DNA from: Siphonodentalium dalli
Taxonomy: Eukaryota > Mollusca > Scaphopoda > Gadilida > Siphonodentaliidae
NCBI GenBank assembly: GCA_032622095.1
Contig: CP136062.1
Coordinates: forward strand, 156,050,875-156,114,874
Length of the DNA stretch: 64,000 bases
Direction: 5' to 3'
Of the stretch, positions 22,001-32,395 are shown piece by piece. Numbering within the stretch: position 1 is the stretch's first letter; every line of letters begins with the position of its first letter. The notes below the pieces were generated by a model that was not told where the DNA came from, searched no databases, and was given only the letters and a program-made list of their open reading frames with translations. The translations under genes were made by a program, and so were the position numbers.

Positions 22001-25000
22001 CATATTTATTGATTTATTTGAATTGTGATTTTGCGAAATAGTGAATTGGCATATACTAATAAATGACGCTTCCGCGTGCATCGTCTTGGTCGCTGCGGGA
22101 CTTTCAACTCTTCCCAAAACCAGGATCTTTGTGTGTAATGTATGTCAGTAAGTGCCTATTCGGGGTACCAGTTATAACAACAACAATAACAACATCCAAC
22201 CTATGATTCATGGAAAAATGTTATTAAAAAGTTGATGTACATGATACAATCTAAACGCACAAATACGAAAACAAAGTTGTTTAAATGAGAACTTTACAAG
22301 AAATATTGTTGTCGCTCTGAAACTTCGAAACTATGAAATAACTGGATACACAATTCATTATCAAACAAGAGTATTTTATGTGTCACGTCTCGTTCCGAAA
22401 ATATCATTATACACACCATCTGATAACGCAGTTTATTCAGGGACGGGTGTGTAAATAAGGGGCACAGTTAATTGAAAGATGACTGAAAGTTGAACCCACA
22501 ACACTTACACAATGTATGTATGCCTGGGTTGGGCACAGGCTAGAATTGCATATTTGACACATAAATCATTTTAATGTGGGCCGGTATCAAGGTTAAACAT
22601 GGTCACCACTCGGATTTCGAAAACAAATTTATTTCATGCAGATGACAAATTTTGAGAAGTGAGACCAGTATATGTAGCCACTGTTTCGCGGACATCGCTG
22701 CTATCTGATACGGGTGTGGTAAAAGTAAAATGAAACATTATTTTCAAAACTAACAAAACATGCTCTAATTATAACCAACCTTTTCTCAATACACACACCA
22801 CATCCCTTTTACCCCTACTGAACATTTGAAACCAGACTGTCACCTTAATGGACGTGTCATTTCGTTTGTTTGCGATGGAGACCATATCTACACATTCTAT
22901 GTATGATACTATGTATAATGATCGTTGACACGCCATGTATATTTTCAACCGCAATAAGCAATATTGGTTGCGGTTTAACGCCACGTGGATATTTCCCCCA
23001 TCATATTTTGTTTGAATAGGTCTAAAAGGCTATTACTATAAATTATTTAAGCTCACACTTCTTGAATGAAATTTTAATGAAATTTCAGTCGTGCACTGTA
23101 CCTTGCCGTGTGAATGTTAGCATTTCAGTTAAGATTAAAAGAGCATGATACCTTGAAGAAGTACATATCATTTGAAGAATCATCAATGACGACATATACA
23201 CATTGATGTGGATAAAGGCGACATATGCCAATATGTACACAAGCAGAGTGGTATATATAACATGAAATGTTCCTTCTAAGTCGGTAGATTTGCCGAAACA
23301 TTGTTAGTGAGAATATTGTCAAATTGATGCGATGTCAAACACTCCTGCACGGTGATAAAATAAATTGGAGAATAATCTTTCTCACAGTATTTATAATTAA
23401 CAGATAATATATCAAAACACATCATCATTATTATATATTAAATAAATGCAGTGAATATGGCGAAATAGTTTTCATTAGTTTATCGCCGATTGTTGCGTCC
23501 AGAATCGAGAAGTAAATATCTACATTTGAGCGAAGTTCAGATATTTTCTATGGAGTACTCACTATTTGCTTGACATTTCCGGCGATGTTAGTAGAATGAC
23601 ACATTCACCAAATTGGCATAGCGCCTGAATACTAACATATTAGTTTCACGTACCTGCACAAGATACTAATGGTGATATTTACTGGTCTCTCAATGACGTG
23701 CATGCGACATTCCAGTTTCTGCAGGTGGGGTGCAGACATAAGACAGGGTGCATATCGAATCAACTTAACAAATAATAATTGTGATATTTAGAGAAGGGAC
23801 ACTCCAGTTTCAGCAGGGCCGGGTGTAAAATGATGGGAGCATCAAACCAGTGCACACTAACTATAATATGAACCCTCAACACAATGCCTGGTTAGAGCAC
23901 AGGTTTATGCTTTAAGATTTGGTTGCAGCATTATTATTTTAATGGGGATATAAATAGACAGAGTGGCATAGACCCCTTGATATTATGTGACACAAACGAC
24001 ATTTTCGAGCATAACTGGAAGAACGCTATTTCCTAACTCCAACATCAAAACTGTTCTAAATACTCACCATTGGGATTTTCAAAAACAAATTTGTTTTAAT
24101 GCAGATGATAAAGTGTAGGTGGTAAAACGGCATCAGCGTCGGTGGCCACTGTTTTGCAGAAATCGGTACTACTGCGGGTGGGAGGCAACGTAGTCTGAAA
24201 CAATATTTTTTCAAAACTCAAAGAAACCCGATAAAGCTCACAAATTAATAACTAACATTCTCTCAATACACGTGGCATATCCAAGGTGCCAGCAAACACT
24301 GGTACACTATTTTAAGAAATTTATCCCTATTGATAATTGGAAAATGTTGAGTGTCGCACCATTATCTAAATGAAAATCGTACAAGGATTTGTAGAAATTG
24401 GCTGGAATCCTGAAAACATATTATAGTTTATTGATATTTAAAGTGACTTAAATGCGAGGGTTTATTACGCTGTGATATTTTTGTCTTTTTTGGAGATAAT
24501 GTTTTAGTTTTGCCACTTTCCTTCAATATCACGTTAAAATATGTCTCTTGTGCCTAAAACGACAGTAATCCGTAACCACACTAAGGGCGTCTCATTCTGT
24601 ACAAGCTGGCGGTGTATGTCTTGGTCAAAAGCCATGACTAGTGCTTGATCAATCAATTGAACATAATGCTCGATTATTCCTGGATGATAATTTACAAGAT
24701 GCTGATGTTGAGAGGGGGTTCATCGGTCTTTGTCTTGAATACATTTGTTCTGGATATTCCTCTCGTTATAACTATTAAAGTCGGCATTTCTACGTTGGCC
24801 TTAAGTTTTGTTATATGATGAGTCAGTCGTTTCCTATGATTGCCAATACTGGAAATGACACTGAGACACTGTTTTTTTGTATATATGTAAATGTTTAGAC
24901 AATATGTAGTCGGTACGGGTGGGGCATGGAAAGTGTTTTGGACGTGTGCATATTATATCCACTGCCCCAGCTGCGTGGCGCTATTTGGTTATATTTAAAA

Positions 25001-28000
25001 AATGCTCGTTGCGAGGTGTGAATTGGGAGTCTGGCGGTGTAGAACCTTCACAAATGGCGGGGCAACATGTGTCGTATATACTGATTTGTAATTGGTGGAA
25101 GAAATTAATCTATTTGCCCGCATGCTGAAAAAACAAATTCTTTAAATACAAATTTGTTGAAAATAATCAAGGATTTTGATTTGAGTTGCCTGCTCCTATA
25201 AATTTTTATCTAGACTAATGGCATTAAAATATTATATTGTACGAAATTTACCAACACTGACTGATATGCCAAGCACCAGAACAACATGTATGGCATTGTT
25301 GATTAGACACCATCAATTGAACAGGGATTAAACAAAGATGGTGGAAAAAGAGTCATGAGCTATTTTAGAATCTGGATATCCAGCATTTCTCTACGATGTA
25401 CAACTCAACTTGAGCAACCTGGGTATATGCTGCTCAACTTTAAACAACTAGGATATCTACCGTATACTATATGCACCGTTTGGTGGAAATCGACTCGTCC
25501 GACGACAAGTAAAACCAATTTAATTAAACAGTGGTGGTGTAGAAAGTGGGGGTGACTGAACATAGCTGCTGTTATGACAAATTCATATTAACATACGAAC
25601 ATGTCACTGAATATAGTTGGGTGTCACGACCTTAGGAAAACATCAAATTTGAATCTCTGAAAGATGACAATAACTCTAACCATAACTCTAACCGGAACGC
25701 GACCTCAATCCTAACCCGAACCGGTGTGGGACGGTACCCTAACACTAACGAGGACGGAACCGTACCATAACACAAACCGCGACGGGACCATAAACTGATC
25801 CGTAACTCTAACAGGGATACGACGGGACCTTAAGCATAATCCTAACCGGGACGGGACCTTCGTCCTTGGCGGAACAATCGGAACCGAACCATAACTCTAA
25901 CCATAACTCGGGGCAAACATCAAATTTGAATCCCTGGAAGATGACGTGGGGCAGAAACAAAATACTGATTTCCAAACATGACAATAAAGAGACAGTTTCA
26001 ACATATGTTTATATTACATGAGTTTAATCCGTAACATGATACGGACATATACGTTCAGAAGAGATATCCGTCATGGCTACTGGTTGAGGTGGTTACTTCA
26101 AATAAACGAGATAAATCACTACAATGACTAATCTACGATATGAGCATCACATTGAATCCTGATAATAAAGGAATATGAGAACGGTAACATGGGAATATGG
26201 ACATCGAGGTGTTATCATGTAATCAGGTAAGATTTAATCTAGTAATTAATGAGGACCTATGTTGACATTTCTGCTCAAATTTTATTTCAATGAATTATGT
26301 TTAAGGAGACTAATTACCACCACCCAACTACCACATACAAGTTCGAACTGATTTATGATAATATATTCCACGCACAGGAACAATTATTCAAAACATTACT
26401 ATTTATGGTTTTGCGCAATCATTCCGAAACTCGTTCTGTATGTGACTAGTTCGTATCTATAGTAAAATATATAAGTTTACTGAACCAATTCGATAGTGTT
26501 TCGTGTAATGTTGTCGTTGGTAGCTATATAATATTATACAGATACATACCATTGTTGGAAGGTTATACTATACAGTTCTAGTTTGATGTAAGCAGATCAC
26601 TCAACAAAAATATTTCCATGATGTTGAGTTGTTAACTTATTACACACTATAACAATAATTTAAGTTCGCTGGAAAATCAGGTTACTCAATGAGGAAGCCT
26701 ACAACTGTAAGAGTTTACGCTTACCTGGTTGTTCTCCCTTTTACAGAATATGGTTCCAACTCATGACTGCGAAATATACGTAGTTGTCTACTCGCGAGGA
26801 GACCGGAAGTCCTTTCGCCACGCAATTGACATCCTGTTCCATTTGCGCCGAGTGAGCAAAGTTACCAAGCCCATCATTTTGGTGGAGAACAAGTGCGATC
26901 TTGTCCGAACAAAGGTCATCGCCGCCGGAGGTGAGTACCGTGTCTTTGCCAAACACTGAATTACTAGTAGTTTCCGAATGAAATGTTCAGATAAGTTCTA
27001 CAACCGGCCAGTGTATAACCTATTTTCTGAACATTATATATAGGTATGACTCATCTGCACTTGTATTATATGTTCGTCTGTCGTCTGCTAATAATATGTC
27101 ATTCCAATATATACTGTTATACCTGATGGGAGAAACAATTTTGTGATGACATGGTTAACATCTCCATGGACAGTTTATTACATATATTATTTCAGATGTT
27201 CTAGCAATGGGTCAGTATCTTCAAAAGTTTAAATATGTTCACTAGACGCACAAAACACTTAAATATACTTTACCTAGATCCAGCTATGTATGGGGCCATC
27301 TCCAACTCTCTTCAATAGAATATATGCAATAAATTAATGAATTTGAGTCGTCGTGCATGAGTGAAAAAAAACAGTAATTTAGTCTATTACATCGCCCATG
27401 AAGAGTATGTACTGTCGCAAAGGGAGATAAATCATGAGTCAGAAATAAGCTAAATGTTTTTGAGCAGAAATAACAATTCTAAATTAAATTGAACGTGAGT
27501 TGAATCCTTGTGAACATCTGCAGTACACCGGTTTATCAAATAATTAACCGTTAACCCCGTCCCAATGTTTTAGTAAGACACACGTGTATTATCGCTGCGC
27601 GCAGTGACGTAAGGGCTTATATCAATGGTGTCGAAGCCAATTCGGGGACTTTATTATTATGTTAAACATAATGTAATTACGATATTCGATTTGTGTTGCG
27701 TTATTTAGTGTTGGGTGTGAGATAACATGGTTGATACGGGTTGTTGACAAAATTGTTCAACATGAAAAGACACATTTGAAATTAAATATATTCGCTCTTG
27801 AATGTGCCTTTACATCATATTTGGTTGTGATAAGGAACCCAATATTAATTTTGTTAACCCCAGCCTTTTCGATGTCGTTTTTCCTCGCTTATGTGTGACT
27901 GTGATAAAATGGATCTTAAATTCGTCGCATTTCTATGCGAATTGTATTATTCCAATAAATTCGATTCTAGCCTCACAAAAGCTCGGTTCGAATATAATTT

Positions 28001-28555
28001 AGTGCACTCGGTTGATTACTTTCGTATAAATGTGCGACTCATTAGATATCCTCTATGTTTCAAGTTGTTCTTTTGTAGGAAAATTGTTTTGACTTGAAAA
28101 TCAGGAAGTGGTGTTTTGGAAGAAAGAGTGCCAAATTGCAAAATGGTATCCTCTCTGACAAATGCACAATTGTTTGCGCTCTATAATTACACTAGAGTTG
28201 CAGTGAATCCACAATTGTTATGATGCTGCTTTCTTTATGAAATATTTACTTTGTGAATTTGTTTCCATGGCCTCCGATGTTGAAACAAGCTACCTCTGCC
28301 CCTCCTTGCCATTCATTTTAACTTTCGAATGTCTCTTTTTTTACAGAAGGGAAAAAAGTCGCCCTGTCATACAACTGCAAATTTGTGGAGACATCGACAC
28401 TCTTCCATCACAACGTGGATGAGTTGTTGGTCGGTATTCATAAACAAAACTCTTTGCACAACAACGCGCGAACAGGCTCAGGGAGGAAGATGAAGGCACT
28501 TTTACCACGCATTTTCAAGAGTAAAGCATCCTGTGAAAATTTGATGAAATTATAA
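18766..28555 (+). CDS. RGK-family (Rad/Gem/Rem/Kir) small GTP-binding protein, four exons, 268 aa
   Basis: Joining 18766-19090, 21393-21481, 26747-26930 and 28347-28555 gives 807 nt, i.e. 268 codons plus TAA, with all introns GT-AG and phases 1, 0 and 1 matching. RGK proteins are membrane-associated Ras-like proteins that inhibit voltage-gated calcium channels and affect the cytoskeleton. The N-terminus (about residues 1-70) is Ser-rich and without homology. The P-loop GSHGVGKT is at residues 82-89. An acidic linker follows at 101-114. 'YVVVYS' (149-154) and 'SFRHA' (160-164) fit the post-switch strand and helix. G4 is NKCD (186-189). 'CKFVETS' (210-216) is G5, followed by 'HHNVDELLVGIHKQ', nearly diagnostic of RGK. 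The tail is basic and ends 'KSKASCENLMKL', like the RGK C-terminal KSKSC..L motif, with no CAAX box. Length suits the family (about 270-340 aa). The switch II/G3 region (DxWE in relatives) is not recognisable. RGK membership is strong, the subtype is not assignable. Confidence 0.9.
19286..19618 (-). pseudogene. LINE ORF2 C-terminal fragment inside RGK intron 1
   Basis: The minus strand reads 'MPGLRIVKLKYMNNRRFRGD', then 'FIEVSIYQNGLYN', 'NRGHELKLQGTYLKKDIRKY' and, after a shift, 'FSRVISNMNSLPGFVVASSS' and 'DDLKKGIYDL'. This is the standard C-terminal block order of jockey/CR1-type LINEs: RR.RGD.IEV, TRGH.LKL, R..FF..RV...WNSLP, S...FK..LD. It is a truncated, decayed copy oriented against the host gene. 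Confidence 0.75.
20395..20580 (+). repeat. Dispersed 'aatatgggctta' repeat, copy in RGK intron 1
   Basis: It follows the same word order as 1010-1240: 'gtcgatgaaaaag', 'ccaatatgggcttattt', 'gtcccataatggactgtttt', 'tttcgcacac', 'gcttattttcacgag'. Divergence from the 1-kb copies is moderate. No terminal repeats were identified. Confidence 0.55.
21393..21481 (+). CDS. RGK gene exon 2 (short, covers the diverged switch region)
   Basis: The acceptor is 'tattccag|aa' and the donor 'aaccag|gtatga'. The exon completes codon 109 (Glu) and encodes 29 more codons, 'DDDDNIKQVSVMLNGEQVWQ' and then 'CFNEELTNQ'. In relatives the matching stretch carries a 'VDGE' turn and the DxWE motif. Here 'LNGEQ' is kept but DxWE is replaced by 'QCFNEEL'. 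The exon is short and has a modest polypyrimidine tract, so it is the least certain of the four. The perfect phase match on both sides supports it. Confidence 0.75.
21797..21858. repeat. Hairpin with 20-bp arms in RGK intron 2
   Basis: 'gagtagaattgtggttttaa' (21797-21816) and 'ttaaaaccacaattccactc' (21839-21858) pair with one mismatch around a 22-base loop. It may be a tiny foldback element. A small-RNA precursor is possible but not supported. Confidence 0.6.
22430..22815 (+). repeat. Intronic dispersed repeat, copy 1
   Basis: The order 'gggacgggtgtg', 'gaacccacaacac', 'tgcctgggttgggcacaggc', 'tttcgaaaacaaattta', 'atgcagatga', 'gccactgttt', 'tgaaacattattttcaaaac' and 'tctcaatacac' is repeated 1.35 kb downstream with substitutions. 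No terminal structure was found. Confidence 0.5.
23700..24290 (+). repeat. Intronic dispersed repeat, copy 2 (with a partial third head)
   Basis: It matches copy 1 in order: 'gggccgggtgta', 'gaaccctcaacac', 'tgcctggttagagcacaggt', 'ttcaaaaacaaatttg', 'atgcagatga', 'gccactgttt', 'ctgaaacaatattttttcaa' and 'tctcaatacac'. The head 'cattccagtttctgcagg' near 23710 repeats as 'cactccagtttcagcagg' near 23799, so the head is duplicated. Confidence 0.5.
25638..25945. repeat. Telomere-like minisatellite island with flanking 31-bp direct repeats
   Basis: Between about 25669 and 25914 the DNA becomes a run of 'ataactctaacc', 'cctaaccgggacgggacc' and similar words, identical in style to the large block at 29.3-32.4 kb. 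The island is bracketed by direct copies of a unique 31-mer ('aaacatcaaatttgaat' plus 14 more bases) at 25638-25668 and 25915-25945, differing at two positions. The copies are like a target duplication. Confidence 0.75.
26747..26930 (+). CDS. RGK gene exon 3 (G4 motif)
   Basis: The acceptor has a good pyrimidine tract ('ttctcccttttacag') and the donor is a strong 'gtgagt'. The exon encodes residues 139-199 plus one base: 'HDCEIYVVVYSRGDRKSFRH', then 'AIDILFHLRRVSKVTKPIIL', then 'VENKCDLVRTKVIAAGG'. This aligns well with RGK 'DAYLIVYS..D..SFEKA..LR.QLRR....PIILVGNKSDLVR'. The usual VGNKSD is VENKCD here. Confidence 0.9.
26931..28346 (+). other. RGK intron 3 (1,416 bp)
   Basis: The intron starts with 'gtgagt' and ends with 'tctctttttttacag'. 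No recognised repeats are present. A loosely related phrase, 'gaaatgttcagataag' near 26980, recalls 'gaaatgttcagacaataag' at 20127 in intron 1, hinting at another old dispersed repeat. Confidence 0.75.
28347..28555 (+). CDS. RGK gene exon 4 (G5 motif and RGK C-terminal tail)
   Basis: The exon completes codon 200 (Glu) and encodes residues 201-268. 'YNCKFVETSTLFHHNVDELL' carries the ETS of G5 and the RGK-typical HHNV block. A basic segment follows ('GSGRKMKALLPRIFKSK'), then 'ASCENLMKL' and TAA. Relatives end in KSKSC.(D/N)L.(V)L and use the basic tail for phosphoinositide and calmodulin binding. The Cys at residue 262 is seven from the end, as in the family. Confidence 0.92.
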
Positions 28556-29310
28556 TTTATCAGTCACCTGTTCAGCAACATTCAGAGTATGAAATGATGT
28601 TATTATAACAATTGTTATATATTTATCATCGGTTATGTGAGATCGTGTAGCACGAGTGCTGTGTGGTAATGTGTTATCTTTGTCAGTGTTGAGAAGGAAA
28701 CATGTATACCATTTTAAACAGAGAATACTTGAAGCTAATAACCATATCATCCATTTGTAACTCAGATATATTCAAATCGAAATTATTCAAAATCATGGAA
28801 TCATATGTTGTACACTTAGCTGCATATATATATATAACATAAACGTAGCATATAACGTATGATTATTTTGTAAGTTATGGATAATTATGTATAGTCTGAA
28901 ATAAAACTATATATCCATGTAGAGCATTATCATCATCACCATTATCACCGTTGTCATCATCATGGTCATTATCGTAATCATCATAACTGCTATCTGTTAT
29001 CACAATCAACATCAACATCATCGCCGGCATCATCATATTCATCGCCGTCGTCTTAAGTAATCACCACCAATTGTTTGGATTATATGAGCATTGACGGTTA
29101 ACTATTTCGGTCGTAAATATATCTACACGCGCTTCCATTCATCAAACGACGTGAATTCCGTTACTAATTCCTTATTGATCATTCGGCAAAATCCGAGAAC
29201 GGTGGGAAATTACCTCTCATTCGTAAGCGGCCAACGGGGCCGAACACAATTAGGATCAGCTTTCAAAAAGTGGCCTGAAAATGAGTTACCGCTCTGGTCT
29301 GTCAGGAAAA
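28556..29310 (+). other. RGK 3' UTR and downstream DNA
   Basis: The probable 3' UTR runs to about 28925. It is followed by an imperfect ATC/CAT trinucleotide patch (about 28922-29050, 'catcatcaccattatcacc'). A short TA run lies at 28825-28840. Nothing coding is seen before the telomere-like block begins near 29310. Confidence 0.5.
28900..28905 (+). terminator. Poly(A) signal AATAAA for the RGK gene
   Basis: The first canonical AATAAA after the stop codon lies 345 nt downstream, which would give a 3' UTR of about 370 nt. Assignment is by position and motif only. Confidence 0.55.
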
Positions 29311-32300
29311 TTTCGGGACCGGATGACTCGGAACTTTAACCACGACAGGCGTGTTGGGACCCTAAAGGGACGGGACAGTAATTCTAGCTGGACCCGGGCC
29401 GTGGCTATTAATCTAACCGCGGGCGGGACAAATCGGTACCCTAACCCTAACCGGGGCGGGACGCGACTCTAACATTAACTGGGACGGGACCTTAGGCCTA
29501 ACCCTAACCGGGACGGCATCTTAACCCTAACACTGAACAGGACGACGCGGTATCCTAACCCTGACCGGACGGGACCATAAGTTGTATGTGGGTGTTCGGA
29601 ACGGATTGTAACTTAACCATAACCGAACCTGGGCCCTACCCCGGAGCGAAACGGTGCGGGACCCAAACCTTAACCCAGACTGGACGAGACCGTAATTCTA
29701 GCTGGACCGTGACTCATAGTTCTAACCGCGGACGGGAAATAAAGCATAAACATAACCCTAACGGCAGCTTAACTCTAAGACTGAACAGGCCTAGTCCGAC
29801 CGGACGGGACCATAACCTTTATGTTGGGGTCGGAGTGACTGTAACTTTAACCCTAACCGGATCGGGGCCCTATCCAGGAACTGAACGGGGCGGGGCCCTA
29901 AGCCAGGCGGGACGGGACCTTGACCCAGCCCTGACGGGACATTAACACTGGCTACACCAATAACCCTAAACCTAAACGGCACTGGACGGCTCTGAACGGG
30001 AATTTAACCCTAGCCCTAACCGAGACGGGACCATAACGCTAACCGTTAGGGGAACCCAATACTAACCGGGACGTGACCCCTGACCCTAACCTATTCGGGA
30101 CGGGAGCTTAACCCTAACTCTAACCGGGACGGTTGGAACCTAACACTAACAATACTCGTAACCTGATGGTGGATCCGGATGGTCCGTACATCGGACGGGA
30201 CGAGCCGGGACCATAACAAGGAAGAGACGGGACCATAGGACGGTACCCTATCTCTAACCGGAACCCTAACCCTACCCCGGGGCGGAAGTCAGGGGAGGGA
30301 CGTTAAAACTAATCATAACCATAACCGGGACGGCACCAGTCGGGGGCAATAACAATAACTGAAAAGAGGCCTTAAGCCTAACCACAAAGGGGACGGGACC
30401 TAAACCTTAATACGGACCAGAACGGGAGGTTAACATAACTACAACCGGGACTGGTGCTAAACCCTAACCCGTACCGGACGGGCGGGATTCTAATTTGGAT
30501 GTGGTGGTTCGGAACGGTACTGTAACATAATCATGTCGGGGGTCTGACACGGAAATTAATTGGGCGGGACCCAAACACTAACAGGACGGGGCCTATGCCC
30601 CAACCCTGACCGTGACGGGACCTCAACCCTTGGCAAAACCATAACCCAAACCCTAAAGGGACTGGACGGTTCGGGCGGGAACTTAAACACAACACAACTA
30701 ACCTGGTCAGGGCCCTATCACTAACCGGTACGGAGCCTTAAACATAACCTTGGCGGGATTTTAACCCTATCTGGTACGGGATGTTACTACAGTACTAACT
30801 GACAACAATCGTTACCTGGCGGGTAAACCCGACCGCGGACGGGACGAATCGGGACCCTAACCAGGACGGCACCCTAACCTTTAACTGAACGTAACTGGTT
30901 GGAACGGGACCTTAACACTAAACGTAACCATAAAACTGGACAGGGCCAGAGGACCTGACGTTAACACTAACCATAACCGGGACTGTACGGCTCTGGGCTG
31001 GAATTTCACAATAACCATAACTGGGACGGGACCAGTCGGGACCCTATCACTAACCTGGACTGGACCTTTGTCCGATTCCTAACTCGAACTTGGACGGGAC
31101 CTTGAGCCTAACCCATAACCGGGAAGGGACGGGACCACAACAAGGGCGGTATCCTAACAGTAGCAAGAACTGGACGGATTGGAACGGGACCTTAACCCTA
31201 ACCATTACCCTAAACCGGGACCAGTGTCATGGGACGTCCGGGACGTTAACACTAACCTTAACGATAACCCTAACCGGGACTGGACGGCTCTGAACTGGAA
31301 ATTCACCAGAACCTGACTGCGACGAGACCAGTCGGATTCATACCACTAACCGGGACTCGACCTTAGAGCCATATCCCTAACTCTAACTTGGACGAAACAT
31401 TGAACCTAACCTTAACCGGGACGGAGCTTAACCCTGACAATAACCGGGGAGGTACCCCAAGCTGGACGTGGCGGGATGGGACCATAACTCTAACCCTAAC
31501 CGGACGGGACGAGTCGGGAAACTAACCCGGGATGGAGAGAGACACTAACCCTACCAGAGTATGACCCTAACCATAACTGTGACTGGACGGCTCGGGAATG
31601 TAATTTAGGCCTAACACTAACCCTAACTGGGACGGACCCTACCACTAACCGAAACGTTACGGTACCTTAAACCAACACCCAACTCAAACCGTGGCGGATG
31701 GGGCTGGACCTTAAGCCTAACCTAATTATGAGTGGACCCTGACTCGAACCGCGACATGGTCTTAACCTTAGCTCTAACCGGGAGGGGACCGTAACACTAT
31801 CCGAGATGTGACGGGACCGTAAACCGAGCCCTAACTCTAAGCGGGACTCGACATTAAAACTAACTCTAGCTAATCCGGGGAGGATGGGACCCAACCCTAA
31901 TCGGGACGGAACCGTAACCCTAATTCTAACAGGTACGGGACTCTAACCCTTACAGGACGGGATGTAAACCTTAACCCTAACTGGTACTTGACCTTAAACC
32001 TAACTCTAAGCCGAACCGTGTAGGGACGGGCCCTTAACCATAACTCTAACCGGGACGGGACCTTTAGGTTCCTCTACCCAACCGCGGCGGTGTGTGCCGG
32101 CCCTTAATCCTACACTAATCCGAATGCCAGCGGGAGGACATTAAACCTATCTCTAATCCGAATCGGGGCGGGACGGGACCTTAACACTACCCATAACCGG
32201 AACGGGACTGGACCCACACACTGACCGTAATCGGCACGGGACGATAAGGGCCGTGACGGGACCCTAGTATAACAGGGATAGATCGAGATGGGACCTTTAC

Positions 32301-32395
32301 ACTATAGCACTAATCCTAAACGGGACAGGACGGGGCGGATCCTAACCCTAACTGGGACGGGACCCTAACCATAACCGGGATGGACGGGATGGGAC
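29310..32395. repeat. Degenerate telomere-like minisatellite (CCCTAAC / CGGGACGGGACC)
   Basis: About 3.1 kb consist of alternating words 'ccctaaccctaacc' and 'gggacgggacc', with many one-base variants and no fixed period. CCCTAA is the complement of the animal telomere repeat TTAGGG. The companion 'gggacgggac' is not telomeric. Frames inside translate to TLTLTLTG-like strings and are not genes. The distal part (31033 onward) is duplicated at 52.5 kb. Confidence 0.85.

Larger units (their letters stand above)
21482..26746 (+). other. RGK intron 2 (5,265 bp)
   Basis: This is the longest intron. It contains a 20-bp-arm hairpin (21797-21858), two or three copies of a dispersed repeat (22430-22810, 23700-24290) and a telomere-like island with flanking direct repeats (25638-25945). 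Other parts, including short frames at 24919-25128 and 25355-25555, show nothing recognisable. Confidence 0.75.

Noticed and set aside
29091-31894. Many 60-120-codon frames in the telomere-like block
   Set aside because: They translate to low-complexity TLTLTLTG and GPRPV strings and arise from the minisatellite words.
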